From contig JAPTYO010000008.1 in assembly GCA_036873135.1 (NCBI GenBank), positions 28,918,761 through 28,982,760 of the forward strand: a stretch of 64,000 nucleotides of DNA, in the 5' to 3' direction. The notes under the pieces are model-generated. The model was given only the letters and a program-made list of their open reading frames with translations. It searched no databases and was not told where the DNA came from. This DNA comes from Clarkia xantiana subsp. parviflora. Lineage: Eukaryota > Streptophyta > Magnoliopsida > Myrtales > Onagraceae. Both the position numbers and the translations under genes were made by a program. Shown here one piece after another: positions 33,405 to 44,815 of the stretch. Positions within the stretch are counted from its first letter, which is position 1. Each line of letters begins with the position of its first letter.

Positions 33405-33855
33405 GATCCCTCTGGCGGAATCGATCAACTTTGGAGAATGGTTTATCTACCAACCCGTTTTTTTTTACTCATTCAGAGTGTTTATGGACGATCGTCTCTT
33501 TGTACGATCGACTTTGAAGAGTGGTTTAACTACCAACTCGATTTCTTACTCGCTCGGAGTGTTTACCTTCGATCATCTCTTTGTACGATCGACTTTGCAG
33601 AGTGGTTTATCTACCAACTCGTTTGTCACTCATTCGGAGTGTTTACCTTCGATCATCTCTTTGTACGATCAACTTTGCAGAGTGGTTTATCTACCAACTC
33701 GTTTGTCACTCATTCAGAGTGTTTATGTACGATCATCTCTTTGTACGATCGATTTCGTAGAGTGGTTTATCTACCAACTCGTCTGTCACTCATTCAGAGT
33801 GTTTATGTACGATCATCTCTTTGTACGATCGATTTCGTAAGTGGTTTATCTACCC
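33405..33855. repeat. 80-bp minisatellite between antisense gene and integrase, about 5.5 copies
   Basis: AGTGGTTTATCTACCAACTC recurs exactly every 80 bp (33601, 33681, 33761) with less perfect copies on either side. Each unit carries CATCTCTTTGTACGATCGA. The array lies where the antisense gene (ending 33093) and the sense pol gene (ending 33959) converge. The 120- and 167-codon frames through it are repeat artefacts. Confidence 0.92.
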
Positions 33856-33958
33856 ACTTTTTATTTTACTCATGAACTATTGGAATTAATACATATGCAT
33901 AAGGAACCTTTATTGATATAGGCATAATACTTATTCTTCGCAACTTATTATCATACAT

Positions 33959-36392
33959 TTATGCATAAAACTTTCTAAGATGTTCACCACTAAAAGTATT
34001 AGTGGATATCTTCCCTTCAGAGTCCTCCAATCTATAGGCGTTCACCGCTAGAATTGCTGCAATTTTGTAAGGACCCTCCCATTTAGGTGATAGCTTATTC
34101 AATTGATTTCGTTTAGAGAACTCATTCCTCCTCCAAACCATCTCTCCCAAGAAAAATTGGCGAGTCTTGACTCGACGGTTGTAATATCGTGCAGTTGCCA
34201 ATCTCATTTTTGCTTGAGCTTCTTCCGCTTGATGGCGTTTTTCTTCCACCATGTCTAAGTCGAGACGTCTAGCTTCTTCATTGGTGTCATCTCTGAAGTG
34301 GATGACACGATGTGAAGGTACCGCAATTTCTACTGGAGCCACTGCCTCTGTTCCGTACACCAAACTGAAAGGTGTTTCGCCGGTGGATGTTTTCGGAGTA
34401 GTTCTAATTGCCCAAAGGACATTTTCCAACTCATCCACCCAATTGCTTTTCAACGCCACGAGTCTTTTCTTTAATCCGTCCAAGACAACTTTGTTCGCTG
34501 ATTCCACTTTGTCCGTTTGTTTGTGCGTGATGAACGGATGCAAATCGGTGCTCGATGTTCAGTTCTTCGCAATACCATGCTATTGATGATCCCCTAAACT
34601 GAGGACCATTATCGCTGATGAGGACCCTCGGTACTCCATATCGCGAGACGATGCGTGACTTTAGGAACTTCAGCACATGAAACTCTGTGGTTCTGGCCAG
34701 TGCCTTTGCTTCAATCCATTTGGAAAAGTAATCGATAGAAACGATAATGAACGTTAGTTGCGCCTTGGATTTGGGTAGAGGACCTATCAGATCGATCCCC
34801 CATTGCGCAAACGGCCAAGCACTAGGAATCGTTGTCAAAGGTGCAGCTGGGGCTGTAATTTTTCTTGCATATAGTTGACATGGTTTGCATGCTTGAACCA
34901 TATCTGTGGCCTCCTTGTTCATAGTTGGCCAATAATATCCTTGGTTAAGGGCCTTTCGAATGATGGATTTTGCACCTTCATGGCAGGCCGCGTACCCTTC
35001 GTGTAACTCTCGGAGAATTCGCTCGGTCTCTGGGTATGCCACACATCTCAAATAGGGAGTAGAGTATCCCTTTTTGTATAGTAAACCGTCCCTGATGGTA
35101 TAATTGATGGCTAACCTTTGAATTCTGGAAGCCTCCACTTTCTTCTGAGGAAGGATTCCGTCTGATAAGTATTGATAAATCGGAGTCATCCATGTTGGCG
35201 TAGAGTCGACCATCATTATCTCCACTTGATCAATTGTTGAAATAATGATCCTCTCAAGTAATTGCACCTCCTTTGCTATTGGGACACCTAAGGCGAATTT
35301 ACTCAATGCGTCCGCCTCTTGATTCTGTTCCCTTGGAATAGCCTCTATGTCAAAGCTCTTGAATTTCTCCATCAATGTCTTAACTTCATGAAGATATTTT
35401 TGCATCCTTTGTGACCTTGCCACATAATTTCCCTTCACTTGGTTCACAACCAGTTGGGTGTCGCATTTTACACGGATGTGCTCCACCCCAATTCCTCTGG
35501 CTATGCGTAACCCCGTGATAAGTGCTTCATACTCCGCTTCGTTATTAGTGGCCCTAAATGTTAGTGCCAAAGCATAACGTAAAGGAGTCTCTTCATTTGG
35601 AGGAATTAGAAGGAGTCCTGCCCCCGAGCCTTCAGCGTTAGACGACCCGTCAGTGTACATACTCCATATCGAACTTGGATCGCAGACTGCCTGCTCCTCA
35701 CCCTCCTCCCTTTCCTCAATCGTTGGTTCCTCCAAAATAGGACCTGTAGATTCCGCAATGTAATCTGCCAAGGCTTGCCCCTTAATTGCTGTTCTAGGTG
35801 TGAAGTGAATGCGAAATTCAGTTAACTCCACAGCCCATTTGATCATTCTTCCCGATGTATCAGGCTTTTGCAAGAAATTTTTAAGTGGCTGATTAGTGAG
35901 TACGGTTATTTCGTGTGCATGAAAATAAGGCCGTAACTTTCTTGCTGCTACAATCAACGCATAAAGATACTTCTCAACAGCGGGATAGTTTATTTCACTT
36001 TTGGATAAAGTCTTGCTTCCAAACGGAAGTTGGGCACCAGCCTCTTCTTTTATTAATACGGCACTAACTGCAACATCACTTATTGACAAATATAAAAACA
36101 GGTCTTCTCCTGGGGTTTGTTTAGCCAAGGGTGGGAGGGTGAGAAGATGTTCCTTGAGTTGTCGAAACGCTTCTTCGCATCGTTCCGTCCACTCGAATTT
36201 TTTATTTGCCCGCAACACTTCAAAAAATGGCAAGGATTTTTCTCCTATCTTGGATAGGAATCTGCTTAGTGACGCCAATCTTCCATTGAGGCGCTGAACC
36301 TCTCTATGACAAGTGGGTGAGTGCATCTCCTCAATTGCTTGCAACTTTTCAGGATTCACCTCGATTCCACGTTGGCTTACCATGAAGCCCAA
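33959..36392 (-). pseudogene. Tat pol: RNase H, archaeal-type RNase H and integrase
   Basis: Frame 34431-36392 (653 codons) continues RT with GFMVSQRGIEVNPEK and the RT-linked RNase H. It then has a second RNase H (YTDGSSNAEGSGAGLLL, NNEAEYEALI, DALSKFAL), the dual-RNase-H signature of the Tat clade. Integrase follows: the zinc-binding H-H-C-C region (HEGYAACHEG, CKPCQ) and the catalytic core (GIDLIGPLP, DNGPQF, then E in the NGQ-E region). Near 34500 a one-base insertion moves integrase into the frame 33959-34543, which carries VESANK, LWAIRTTPKTSTGETPFSLVYG and the C-terminal GPYKI part. No chromodomain is seen. Integrase is therefore split, and the copy could move only with help from another element. 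Confidence 0.92.
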
Positions 36393-36422
36393 AAATTTTC
36401 CCGACTGTACCCCGAATGCACA

Positions 36423-36923
36423 CTACGCAGGATTCAATCGGACCTGGTGCAGACGCATCCTTTCGAATGTTGCCTTCAAATCTTCAACATGTTCCGCACT
36501 CTTCCTTGATTTTACTAGCATATCGTCCACATAAGCTTCCATCGTCTTACCAATGAAATCGCCAAAAAGCTTATTCACCATTCTCTGATAGGTGGCACCA
36601 GCATTAAGTAATCCGAACGGCATCACCTCATAGTGATAAATGTCACTATCGGCGTAAAAGGCCGTGTGAGGAGCATCCTGAGGCGCCATCTTGATCTGAT
36701 TGTAGCCCGAGTAAGCATCCATGAAGCTCATCAACTCGTGTCCAGAGGTAGCATCCACCAGCTGGTCGATTCTAGGTAAAGGGTATGCATCTTTCGGGCA
36801 TGCCTTGTTTAGATCACGGAAATCTATGCACATACGCCACTTCCCATTGGACTTCTGAACGAGCACTGGGTTGGCCACCCACGATTGGAATCTAAGCTCT
36901 TTGACGAAGCCAGCATCAAGCAA
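36423..36923 (-). pseudogene. Tat pol: reverse transcriptase palm/fingers
   Basis: 167 codons of Ty3/gypsy RT: FVKELRFQSWVANPVLVQK, WRMCIDFRDLNKACPKD, FMDAYSGYNQIKM, MPFGLLNAGATYQRMVN and the catalytic AYVDDMLVKS. The frame ends in TAG at 36423-36425, where relatives have a Lys codon (NPAK-C). The next codons continue in the same frame into 36392, so this is a single-base nonsense change (AAG to TAG). At its 5' side RT is out of frame with gag-protease: an extra base in GGCCAATCG near 36989 separates the two. The catalytic residues themselves are intact. Confidence 0.93.
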
Positions 36924-39018
36924 TTTGCCAACTTCTTGTCTGATGGCAATTTTTTTGTCTTCCCCTATAGGCCTTCTCTTCTGGACGATTGGCCTTATGG
37001 ACGGGTTTAAGCCTTAACTCGTGAGAAATGATCTCCGTGCTAATACCCGGCATATCACTCGGAGACCAAGCAAACAATTCTTTGAATTCCCTCAAAAGTG
37101 AGATGAGGGCCTTTTCATTCTCCTTGGTGAGGAGGACACCAATCCGGACGACCCTCTCTGGTCCGTCCACCTCAATCTCTTTCAGCTCTTCAATTGGAGA
37201 CGGTCGACCTTTCTCCTCTCTTGGATCAATCTCCGTGATGATAGCCATGGTTTCACCCACCGACTGATATTTTCTCCTTAACGCGTTGACATAGCAATTT
37301 CGAGAAGCCACCTGATCTCCCCTGACTTCTCCCATACCATGCTTTGTCGGGAATCTCATCACTTGGTGTGCTGTGGAAGGAACGATCTTGTAGGGATTAA
37401 TCGTCGTTCGTCCCAAAATTCCATTGTAGGCGCTAGGGGCGTCTACAACTATAAATGGGACTTGCACCTCCAATTTTCTTCGCCCTGCTCCCATAACCAC
37501 AGGAAGAAGAATTGACCCTAATGGGTAAGAAGTCGATCCGGCGAAACCAATGATTGGGAAATTGATCGGCTTAAGATCAGACTTGGTTTTGCCCAATGCC
37601 ACCAAAGCTTCAAGGAACAGAATATCTGATGAACTTCCTCCATCAACCAGAATTCTCTTCACATCACAATCCAAAATGTTTAGGGTGATCACCAATGCAT
37701 CATCATGAGGGAAATTTATTTGCTCCATATCATCTTCTGAAAAAGAAATAATTGACTTCTCCGATGACCTTGGACGTTTCCTTGACAGCGCGATGTCGGT
37801 AGCCTGAGAGGCATACACTTCCCTTGCATTACTCACCGTTCCCCCGGAGGTGTAGCCACCATGTATCATGTTGACGACCCTCTTTGGCGGGGTATTATCT
37901 TCCATCACCTTCTTTCCTTTGTCCTTCGCCGGGGGCAATGGGAGAGGGCTCTGTGACCTCTTTCGAGATCCTTCAATAAAATTCTTCAAGTGACCCTGTT
38001 GGATCAATTTCTCGATGTCTTGCCTTAATCGAATGCAATTATCGGTATGGTGTCCTTTGCACTGTTGGTATTCACACCAATTGTCGGCATGATTTCCCAA
38101 CTGCACTCCGGCTTTCTTCGGGGGTGGTGGGGTGTCAAGACCCTTTTGTCTCATCTCATGAAGAATAACCGAGAGCTCTCTATTTAAAGGGGTAAAACGA
38201 ACTTCCAGAACCTCATTCGTACGATGCCGATTTTCTTCCAAGCGAGGACCTCCACGGGGGCGATTTTCAGGTGCCACCCATGTCAATGGTTGGCGCTGAT
38301 TATGAGGAGTGGAAGTATTTTCCTTCTTTTTCTTGTTCGTCTCTCCAGCTGCCGATTCCGCCATCTTCTTTGTCTTACGGAATGACCTGGTCTGCTCTAA
38401 GTCCATATGAGACTTAACTCGAGCCGCCAGTTGTTCAAGGGTATATACTGGATGGAGAGCCATATTATCCTCCAATGCGGCACCTAGTCTTCCGAGATTT
38501 CTCTTGAAAGCACGGGTAATCTCCCCCTCCGTCATATCTTCATCTATATCAGCCAGATTCTGGTTGAAACGAGCATAATAACTTGCCAATGTCTCATCAT
38601 GTCCTTGTCGGACTTCGTCAAGCGAATTCGTATCCTTGAGAAGTTGACGAGTTCCCAAGTAACGCTGCAGGAACTTGGACTTCAGGTATTTCCACGAACT
38701 AACCGAACCCTTGGGCAGGCCGAAAAACCAATGTGAGGCTGCACCCGTCAGAGTAGTCGGGAATAACAAAGCGATGTGATTATCGTCTTTAGTTCGTCCC
38801 AACAGTGAAGCCTCATGCTGTTGCACATGCTCCACCGGGTCACCCTTCCCAGTATAACGCGGTATTTCTGCTGGAGTTACACTGTCCGGTATAATGATAT
38901 CCACTAAGTCCTGTGAGAATGGATGAGAAGCACGATCCCTCAAATTATGCATTATTTTGACCCGAGACTCCTCCATCTTTTTGGTAATCAGCGCCTCTAT
39001 CTGTTCAGCAGTTATCAT
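36916..39018 (-). pseudogene. Tat gag (capsid, zinc-knuckle-like) and aspartic protease
   Basis: 700 codons. Residues about 30-230 are the retrotransposon Gag core (IPRYTGKGDPVEHVQQHE, then HWFFGLPKGSVSSWKYLKSKF and YYARFNQNLADI). A knuckle-like motif, WCEYQQCKGHHTDNC with IEKLIQQGHL, lies near 315-350; the usual CEYH is changed to CEYQ. The protease follows at about 460-560 with active site LVDGGSSSDILF. The frame closes in a shifted, meaningless tail after KPVHKA because of the one-base insertion near 36989, where RT should have been fused. Start: the ATG at 39018 is two codons after an in-frame TGA, so the true polyprotein start is probably upstream at 39711. Confidence 0.92.
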
Positions 39019-39021
39019 TCC

Positions 39022-39711
39022 TCATGTAGGAGCAACAGGAACGTGGGGAGGTGGAGGAGGCATAGCCGTACTCACGTTCTGACTTGTTGTAGGAGGAGGT
39101 GGGTACGGAGGGGGCTGGTAATGCTGATAGTGTGGTTGATACGGAGGAGGAGGAGGTACTTGTTGCTGAGTGGGTACTTCTCCCTCCCGTACTGTAGAAG
39201 ATGAAGACACCAATGGGGTAAATTGACTCTGCGGTGGTGGTGGTGGTGGCACACCACTTCGGGCTCTCATCGCTTCTCTATATGCCAATAGTGCATCCAA
39301 AGCAGCCATAAGCTCCGGAGTTACCGGATAATTTCTAGGAAGACCACCTTGAGGAGGCATCGGATAGGGAGGAACTTCATATGATGGATGCCCATAGGAG
39401 GGAATTCCTTGCGAGGGCATTCCATACGATGGCATTCCATACGGGAATCCGTAAGACGGAACAGGACCCCGTGGTGGCCTTTCCCGAGCAGATGGTCCTC
39501 TTGCCAATGGAGTTGATGCTGAAGAAGATAAATCTCCTTGGGCATGGGATGGTCCATCTTGTCGATCAGCTGGACGGGATGGAGGATTTGCAGGGGGCAC
39601 CGGCGGTCGGTTAGACTGAGTCGGGTGATCTCTTCTTGGTGGTGGACGAGGTCCATTAGATGGAACGCCCGTAGTTTGCCGACTAGCTGTCATTGATCGG
39701 GTAACAGCCAC
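39022..39711 (-). pseudogene. Pro-rich N-terminal part of Tat gag, closed by TGA
   Basis: 230 codons starting MAVTRSMTASRQ, with dense Pro, Ser, Tyr and Gln. It includes PSYGMPSQGIPSYGHPSYEV-type repeats and runs of prolines. It ends in TGA at 39022-39024, and the downstream gag-protease frame continues in exactly the same phase two codons later. It is therefore the N-terminal extension of Gag, cut off by one in-frame stop. Suppression of the stop or a recent point mutation would both explain this; given the other lesions, mutation is more likely. Start chosen because it lies soon after the PBS and no longer frame exists. Confidence 0.8.
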
Positions 39712-39727
39712 GACTTTTAGTAGGAAT

Positions 39728-39747
39728 TTCCCACAGACGACGCAAAA
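39728..39747 (-). other. Primer-binding-site region of the Tat element
   Basis: Directly next to the 5' LTR the minus strand reads TTTTGCGTCGTCTGTGGGAA. This resembles the TTGGCGCCGTCTGTGGGAA-type PBS of Tat-clade elements but is altered in its first bases. The related LARD has the cleaner TTGGCGCCGTTTACGG (53735-53750). The change could impair priming. Confidence 0.6.
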
Positions 39748-40782
39748 TGTTGGGTTTTGATCTCCGGACGAAGCTCGAACCCGACCGTCTGCGCGCCCGA
39801 CCCTGCAATAAGGGACAAACCAGGCTTGTGCCCGGTAATCCCCCTCCGAAGCTTAAGTCAGAACTCAGAATATGATGTCTAAGAACTGATATATGTATTA
39901 TAGTTTCAATCAAAACGTAAAAAATGAGAAGAGGTATGAACTTGTATTTATAGAGAATGGAATATATGGCAACTGGCCCATACATTTATAATGCACCGAT
40001 ACCTTAGAATGGAAAGTGGTATATGCACACTTTCCTTTTTGGAGAGGGGATTACTTATTTATTTTCGGGACAATGTAGCTTCTTCTTGGGGATGATACGA
40101 ACCCGAAGCCTTATGTCCAGTTAGTCCTTCGTTTTATAAACAGAGAGGACGAGACGACTCATCCTTATAGAGAGAGTCGTTTTTTGTTACGCGGAGGAGG
40201 GACGATTCCTTCTCTAAGGAGAGGATCGTCTCTCCCTCATGGGAGAGGGGACGATCCCCTCTCTTGGAAAGGGTCGTCCCTCTCGCCTGGGAGAGATGAC
40301 GATCCTCTCTCCAGGAGAGGGTCGTCCCTCTCGCCTGGGAGAGGGGACGATCCTCTCTCCAGGGAGGGGGTCGTCCCTCTCTCTTTGGAGAGGGGACGAT
40401 CCCCTCTCCTGGGAGGGGGTCGTCCCTCTCTCCTTGGAGAGGGGACGATCCCCTCTCCTGGGAGGGGGTCGTCCCTCTCTCCTTGGAGAGGAGATGATCC
40501 CCTCTCCTGGGAGGGGGTTGGAGAGAGGGACGATCCCCTCTCCTGGGAGGGGGTCGTCCCCCTCTCCTTGGAGAGGGGACGATTCCCTCTCCTAGGAGGG
40601 GGGACGATTCCCTCTCCTAGGAGGGGGTCGTCCCCCTCTCCTTGGAGAGGGGACGATCCCTTCTCTTGGAGAGGGTCGTCCCCTTCTCCTTGGAGAGGGC
40701 TTACTTCATATTTTTCTGTCTAGAGGGTCGTCTAACCCGATTAGCAGAAATTATTACCCGGTTCTTAGACCGATATCCATCA
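39748..40782 (-). mobile_element. 5' LTR of the Tat element, 1035 bp
   Basis: It has the same ends as the 3' LTR (TGATGGATATCGG...CCCAACA on the minus strand). TATA box CTATAAATAC on the minus strand at 39944-39953. Array of GGGACGATCCCCTCTCC-type units at 40190-40690. Outside this array the two LTRs differ by only a few substitutions. The 160-bp length difference comes from array expansion or contraction after, or during, insertion. Confidence 0.93.
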
Positions 40783-41277
40783 GTTCACATGATATTTCAT
40801 TCAAATGAGTTTTTTAACTTTTGATATCTTGGTTTAGTGGGAGTCTGCTTTAACTTAGATTATGAACCTGAATTGGTTAGTCTTTTAGATAAGTTAATTC
40901 TGGTTTTTTAGATCTATATCAATAATATCTCTAATTTACTATTCAGATACACACATTTTCAATATATGATCCCTATCGGATCTATACTGTTGTGCTTTAT
41001 TGGTTTTATTGCTAGATTCGATGATTGAGTAAAGTTTCTTGTTATCTTTTGTTTATCTCATTATGGTATCTAACATTGATACATTAATTTAGTGGGAGTT
41101 TGTTTATAACATCTATAATTCAGTTATGAGATACTAAACATGTGCAGTATATAATCCCTATCGGATTAATGCAGCCTTATTTTTGAATTAGGTCTCATAA
41201 TTGAACTATGTTGATATATCATATATTTATACTTTAATAATTGTATAATCTCTTTAAGTGCAATCCAAGTATGAGAT

Positions 41278-41706
41278 TGTTAGCAATAATTTATGGATTG
41301 CCCTTAATTAATGAGTTGTATTTGATAATAAGATGTTATTGGACTTGGGTATATTCGTTCATAATGGGCTGAACCAATACAAGTATGGCCCAAACTATTT
41401 CCTACCTAAACCCATAGTTATGTAAACCCATTTTTTTAATGAAATAATTAGATGATAGACATTAGAATTTTAGTTGTAGCAGAGCTCAGGTCCTCTTGCT
41501 CTTTCTGCGCATAGCGTTCCACATCTTCATCTTCTTCTTTTACATCTCTTTTCTACTTGTTTTTTCTATTGAATTGAATATGGATTGTTTGAGAGTTGGA
41601 TGCATGCATCCGGGTATGTATAAATTCAATATCTATCACGCAATCAATCAAAATCATTCAATTTAGTAATTCGATTCTTGGGGAATATGTCAACTTTAGT
41701 TTAACA
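41278..41706 (+). mobile_element. Copia-type LTR (429 bp) with adjoining PBS-like site
   Basis: It starts TGTTAGCAATAATTTATGG and ends TTTAACA, with TGTTA/TAACA inverted termini. AAGTATGAGAT just before the start resembles a decayed copia polypurine tract. TTGGTATCAGTAGG at 41708-41721 just after the end resembles an initiator tRNA-Met PBS with one change. PPT-like sequence on one side and PBS-like on the other fit a recombined pair of elements sharing one LTR. No polyprotein remains on either side. Confidence 0.5.
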
Positions 41707-42345
41707 ATTGGTATCAGTAGGATTTTATTACCTAATTAAACTAAATCCTATGTATTATAAATAGTGGTCTATGTTTACATTGTAAGGGGGGACGGAAAGG
41801 AAAATAATAAACCATCGTTCAAACCATTCGTTCAGTTGCATTCTCGTTCTTGTTTTAGTTCTTGTTTTAATTTTTATTATTATTAATTAATATTATTGCT
41901 TTTATTCATGAAACATACAGTATGGTCTTCTTCCCCATGACTCATCCACCCACGCTCTAAGCAGCACCACTACCATCGGCGTTTCTCGAAGCAACACCCA
42001 CCGGCCTGTTCGCTAACAGCAGTAGCGGGTCGACGTCCATGCTCCGGTCCGGCCCTTGCCACCACTCTATCACCAGTTCACCAGTCCGGCCAGCATCCAC
42101 TCCACGTCCTCGCCCCTGCTTCACCAGCTCCGAGCTCGAATTCACCATCATCGACCAACAAAGCTCCGCCGCCCTCACCCTGCTGCAGCCCGCGGAGTTA
42201 ATCGTCTGCCTGTCGCTGCGCCGGAGTCGTTCTCAGAATCGCTCGCTGCTTCCAAGGTGGCCCTGCTCGTCATCCGAAGCTGCATCAGGATGTGCGCCGT
42301 CTCGCCCGGCTGACCACCACCTCTCGCTTCGCTCTGCCGGTGACC

Positions 42346-42425
<80 letters not shown>

Positions 42426-42471
42426 CCACAGCTCCTCCCGTCCTAACCGGAGTTGCGGTCCCGACCAGTGA
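41707..42471. other. Non-coding DNA; C-rich target of the copia insertion
   Basis: It contains TATAAATAGTGGTC at about 41757 and, from 41930, C-rich DNA with scattered open frames lacking domains. The same C-rich DNA resumes beyond the copia element at 47771-48218. No gene is recognised. Confidence 0.4.
42349..42422. repeat. (CT)n microsatellite, about 74 bp
   Basis: An uninterrupted CT run inside the C-rich region. Frames of Ser-Leu or Arg-Glu dipeptides crossing it are artefacts. Confidence 0.95.
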
Positions 42472-42476
42472 CCACC

Positions 42477-43042
42477 TGTAAACTGGATTGATCGAGAAAC
42501 TCATGCAGACACCTGGTTACTGCTGTAACCTTTGCAGCAAACACCTGAACCTTGTATGCAAACACCTAAACTTGTATGCAAACACCTGAGTATGCAAGCA
42601 CCTGAACCTTGTATGCAAACACCTAAACTTGTATGCAAACACCTGAGTATGCAAGCACCTGAGTATGCAAACACCCGAACTTGTATGCAAACACCTGAGT
42701 ATGCAAGCACCCGAGTATGCAAACACCTGAACTTGTATGCAGACACGTTAAGTGTGTGAGAGCGAGAAAGATGAAGAACGGGGAGCGTAAATGTAAAATG
42801 ACTGAATTGAATTACTTGAACTGAGGATTACAGCTAATTTAAAGCATCTACAAAAACAGAAAATCCCTAAGAATTAGCACACTACTCCAACTAAGCTAGA
42901 ACTCAGCTAACCAACTGAAAACGAGAAACATGTGCTGCAAAGTTAGAAATTCAACAGAAAGGACTGAACCGGTCGGTCTAAATCCATCTTCGAACCGGTC
43001 TGACTAACTAATTCAACTTACTAAATTGGAAACTTCCTAACA
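42477..43042 (-). mobile_element. 3' LTR of the copia element, 566 bp, with minisatellite
   Basis: 42538-42750 is a mixed array of AAACACCTGAACTTGTATGC and AAACACCTGAGTATGC units, each starting with CACCT. This array has more units than the 5' LTR and explains the 58-bp length difference. Confidence 0.92.
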
Positions 43043-43081
43043 TTCACTCCCCTAAGCTTGACAATCTTGCAAGATTCAAGC

Positions 43082-44815
43082 TTAAGTTATGAATTCAACT
43101 CCAAGGCTTCTTCGCAGGTGCTCAAACGAACTCACCTTCAATGGTTTAGTGAGGATGTCTGCAACTTGTTCTTCACTTCTGCAGAACTTCAACTCAATCT
43201 CTTTGTCTCTGCATAGATCACGAAGAAAGTAATACTTGACATCTATATGCTTTCTTCTTCCATGGAGAACTGGATTCCTTGAAAGTTTGATGGTGGAGTT
43301 GTTATCACACCTTACTTCAGTGGCTACATCTTGCTTCTCCTTCAAACTCTCTAACATTCTTCTAACCCACAGGACTTGACACGCACAGGAAGTTGCAGCA
43401 ACAAATTCAGCTTCAGTACTTGAGAGTGTCACTATTGGTTGCTTCTTGGATGACCACGACACTGCTCCTTGGCTCAGCATCAATGCAAAGCCAGAAGTGC
43501 TTCTCATGTCATCTCTATCACCTGCATAGTCACTGTCAGTGTAAGCAATCAAAGCACTCTTCACACCCTTCCTATACTTCAGACCATGATCCTTAGTTCC
43601 TTGCAAGTACCTAAGGATCCTCTTTACTGCATTTAGATGCATCTCAGTGGGCTTCTCCGTATATCTAGACACTAGACTAACCGCAAATTGAATGTCAGGT
43701 CTAGTTGCTGTCAAGTACATGAGACTCCCTATCAGTTGCTTATAGAAAGTCCTATCTACTTCTTCACCCGAGCCTTCCTTTGTGAGCTTAACACCTGTTT
43801 CTATTGGGCTTTTGACAGAATTGCAATTCTGCAAGTTAAACCTGATTAAGATGTCCCTAGTATACTTCTTTTGGCAGACACTTATTTCATTAGAACCCTG
43901 CTTCACTTCTAATCCTAAGAAATAGTGCAGTTTACCAAGGTCAGACATCTCAAACTCCCTCATCATTAGTTGCTTAAACTCCTCATACAGCTCAGTGTTG
44001 TTCCCTGTGTATATCAAGTCATCTACATAGACACACACGATTAGGAAATTGCTATTTCCTGTTGACTTCATGAACAAGGTGTGCTCATAAGGGCATTTCT
44101 TGAACCCTTCCTGTATCAGAAATGACTCTAACCTACTGTACCAAGCTCTGGGAGCTTGCTTTAGACCATACAGAGCCTTCTTAAGTCTATATACCATGTT
44201 TTCCTTACCCTTTACTATGAAACCAGGTGGTTGATCAACAAATACTACTTCTTCTAGCTTTCCATGAAGAAAAGCAGACTTCACATCTAATTGGTAGAGG
44301 GGCCATTCATTCTGAGCTGCTAAGGCTATTACTAACCTAATTGTATCTAGCCTTGCTACTGGTGCAAACACTTCAGTGTAATCTATTCCATATGATTGTT
44401 TGTACCCTTTTGCTACTAACCTAGCTTTGTATTTGTCTATTTCACCATTCTCCTTAAGTTTTGTCTTAAACACCCACTTAACTCCTATGGTTTCATAGCC
44501 TTTAGGTAACCTAACCAATTCCCATGTCTGATTCTTCTCTATTGAGTCTATTTCTGCCTGCATAGCTTCTCTCCATTTACTAACTTTACAAGCAGACTCA
44601 TAGCTAACAGGATCACAATCAGCATATAGACAATAATGAGCAATGAAATCATGATCATTTCTATGAATTTCTACACTACTGACCTCATAATCATCAAGAT
44701 ATCTTGGTTTCTTGACAGGTCTGGTGTTCCTATTCCACTCTTCTTGAGCTTCAACTGCAGTTGATGGCTCCCCATAATCGAGTGCTTCTTCTTCTTCTTG
44801 ATCCTGAGCTCTCAC
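43082..44815 (-). pseudogene. Copia pol: reverse transcriptase and RNase H
   Basis: 577 codons, uninterrupted. The first about 90 residues are an acidic linker. RT (RVT_2 family) starts at KWREAMQAEIDSIEKNQTWEL and contains KWVFKTKLKENGEIDKYKAR, GIDYTEVFAPVARLDTIR, QLDVKSAFLHGKLEE and the catalytic CVYVDDLIYTG. RNase H follows with TATRPDIQFAVSL, AYTDSDYAGD, SSTEAEFVAA, RCDNNSTI and VADILTKPL. It ends at TAA (43082-43084), about 40 bp from the 3' LTR. Upstream frame 44812-46008 overlaps it by four bases in another phase, so a one-base loss near 44815 has split the polyprotein. The GTG given as first codon is not a true start. RT itself looks intact. Confidence 0.94.

Larger units (their letters stand above)
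28605..40782 (-). mobile_element. Complete Tat-lineage Ty3/gypsy retrotransposon, 12.2 kb
   Basis: The element is bounded by the 5-bp target duplication GTTCA at 28600-28604 and 40783-40787. Both LTRs run TGATGGATATCGG...CCCAACA on the minus strand. From the 5' LTR (39748-40782) come the PBS region, gag N-terminal part, gag-protease, RT, RNase H, a second (archaeal-type) RNase H, integrase, a 4.5-kb 3' region with an antisense gene, the polypurine tract CTCGGGGGCAAG (29480-29491) and the 3' LTR (28605-29479). Dual RNase H and a long 3' region with extra ORFs are typical of the Tat clade. The LTRs are nearly identical outside their repeat arrays, so insertion is recent. Four frame or nonsense lesions nevertheless make this copy non-autonomous. 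Confidence 0.95.

Noticed and set aside
33372..33875. 167- and 120-codon frames
   Set aside because: Products of the 80-bp minisatellite, with the same peptide repeated.
42039..42504. Frames through the (CT)n run
   Set aside because: Dipeptide repeats of Ser-Leu or Arg-Glu; no gene features.
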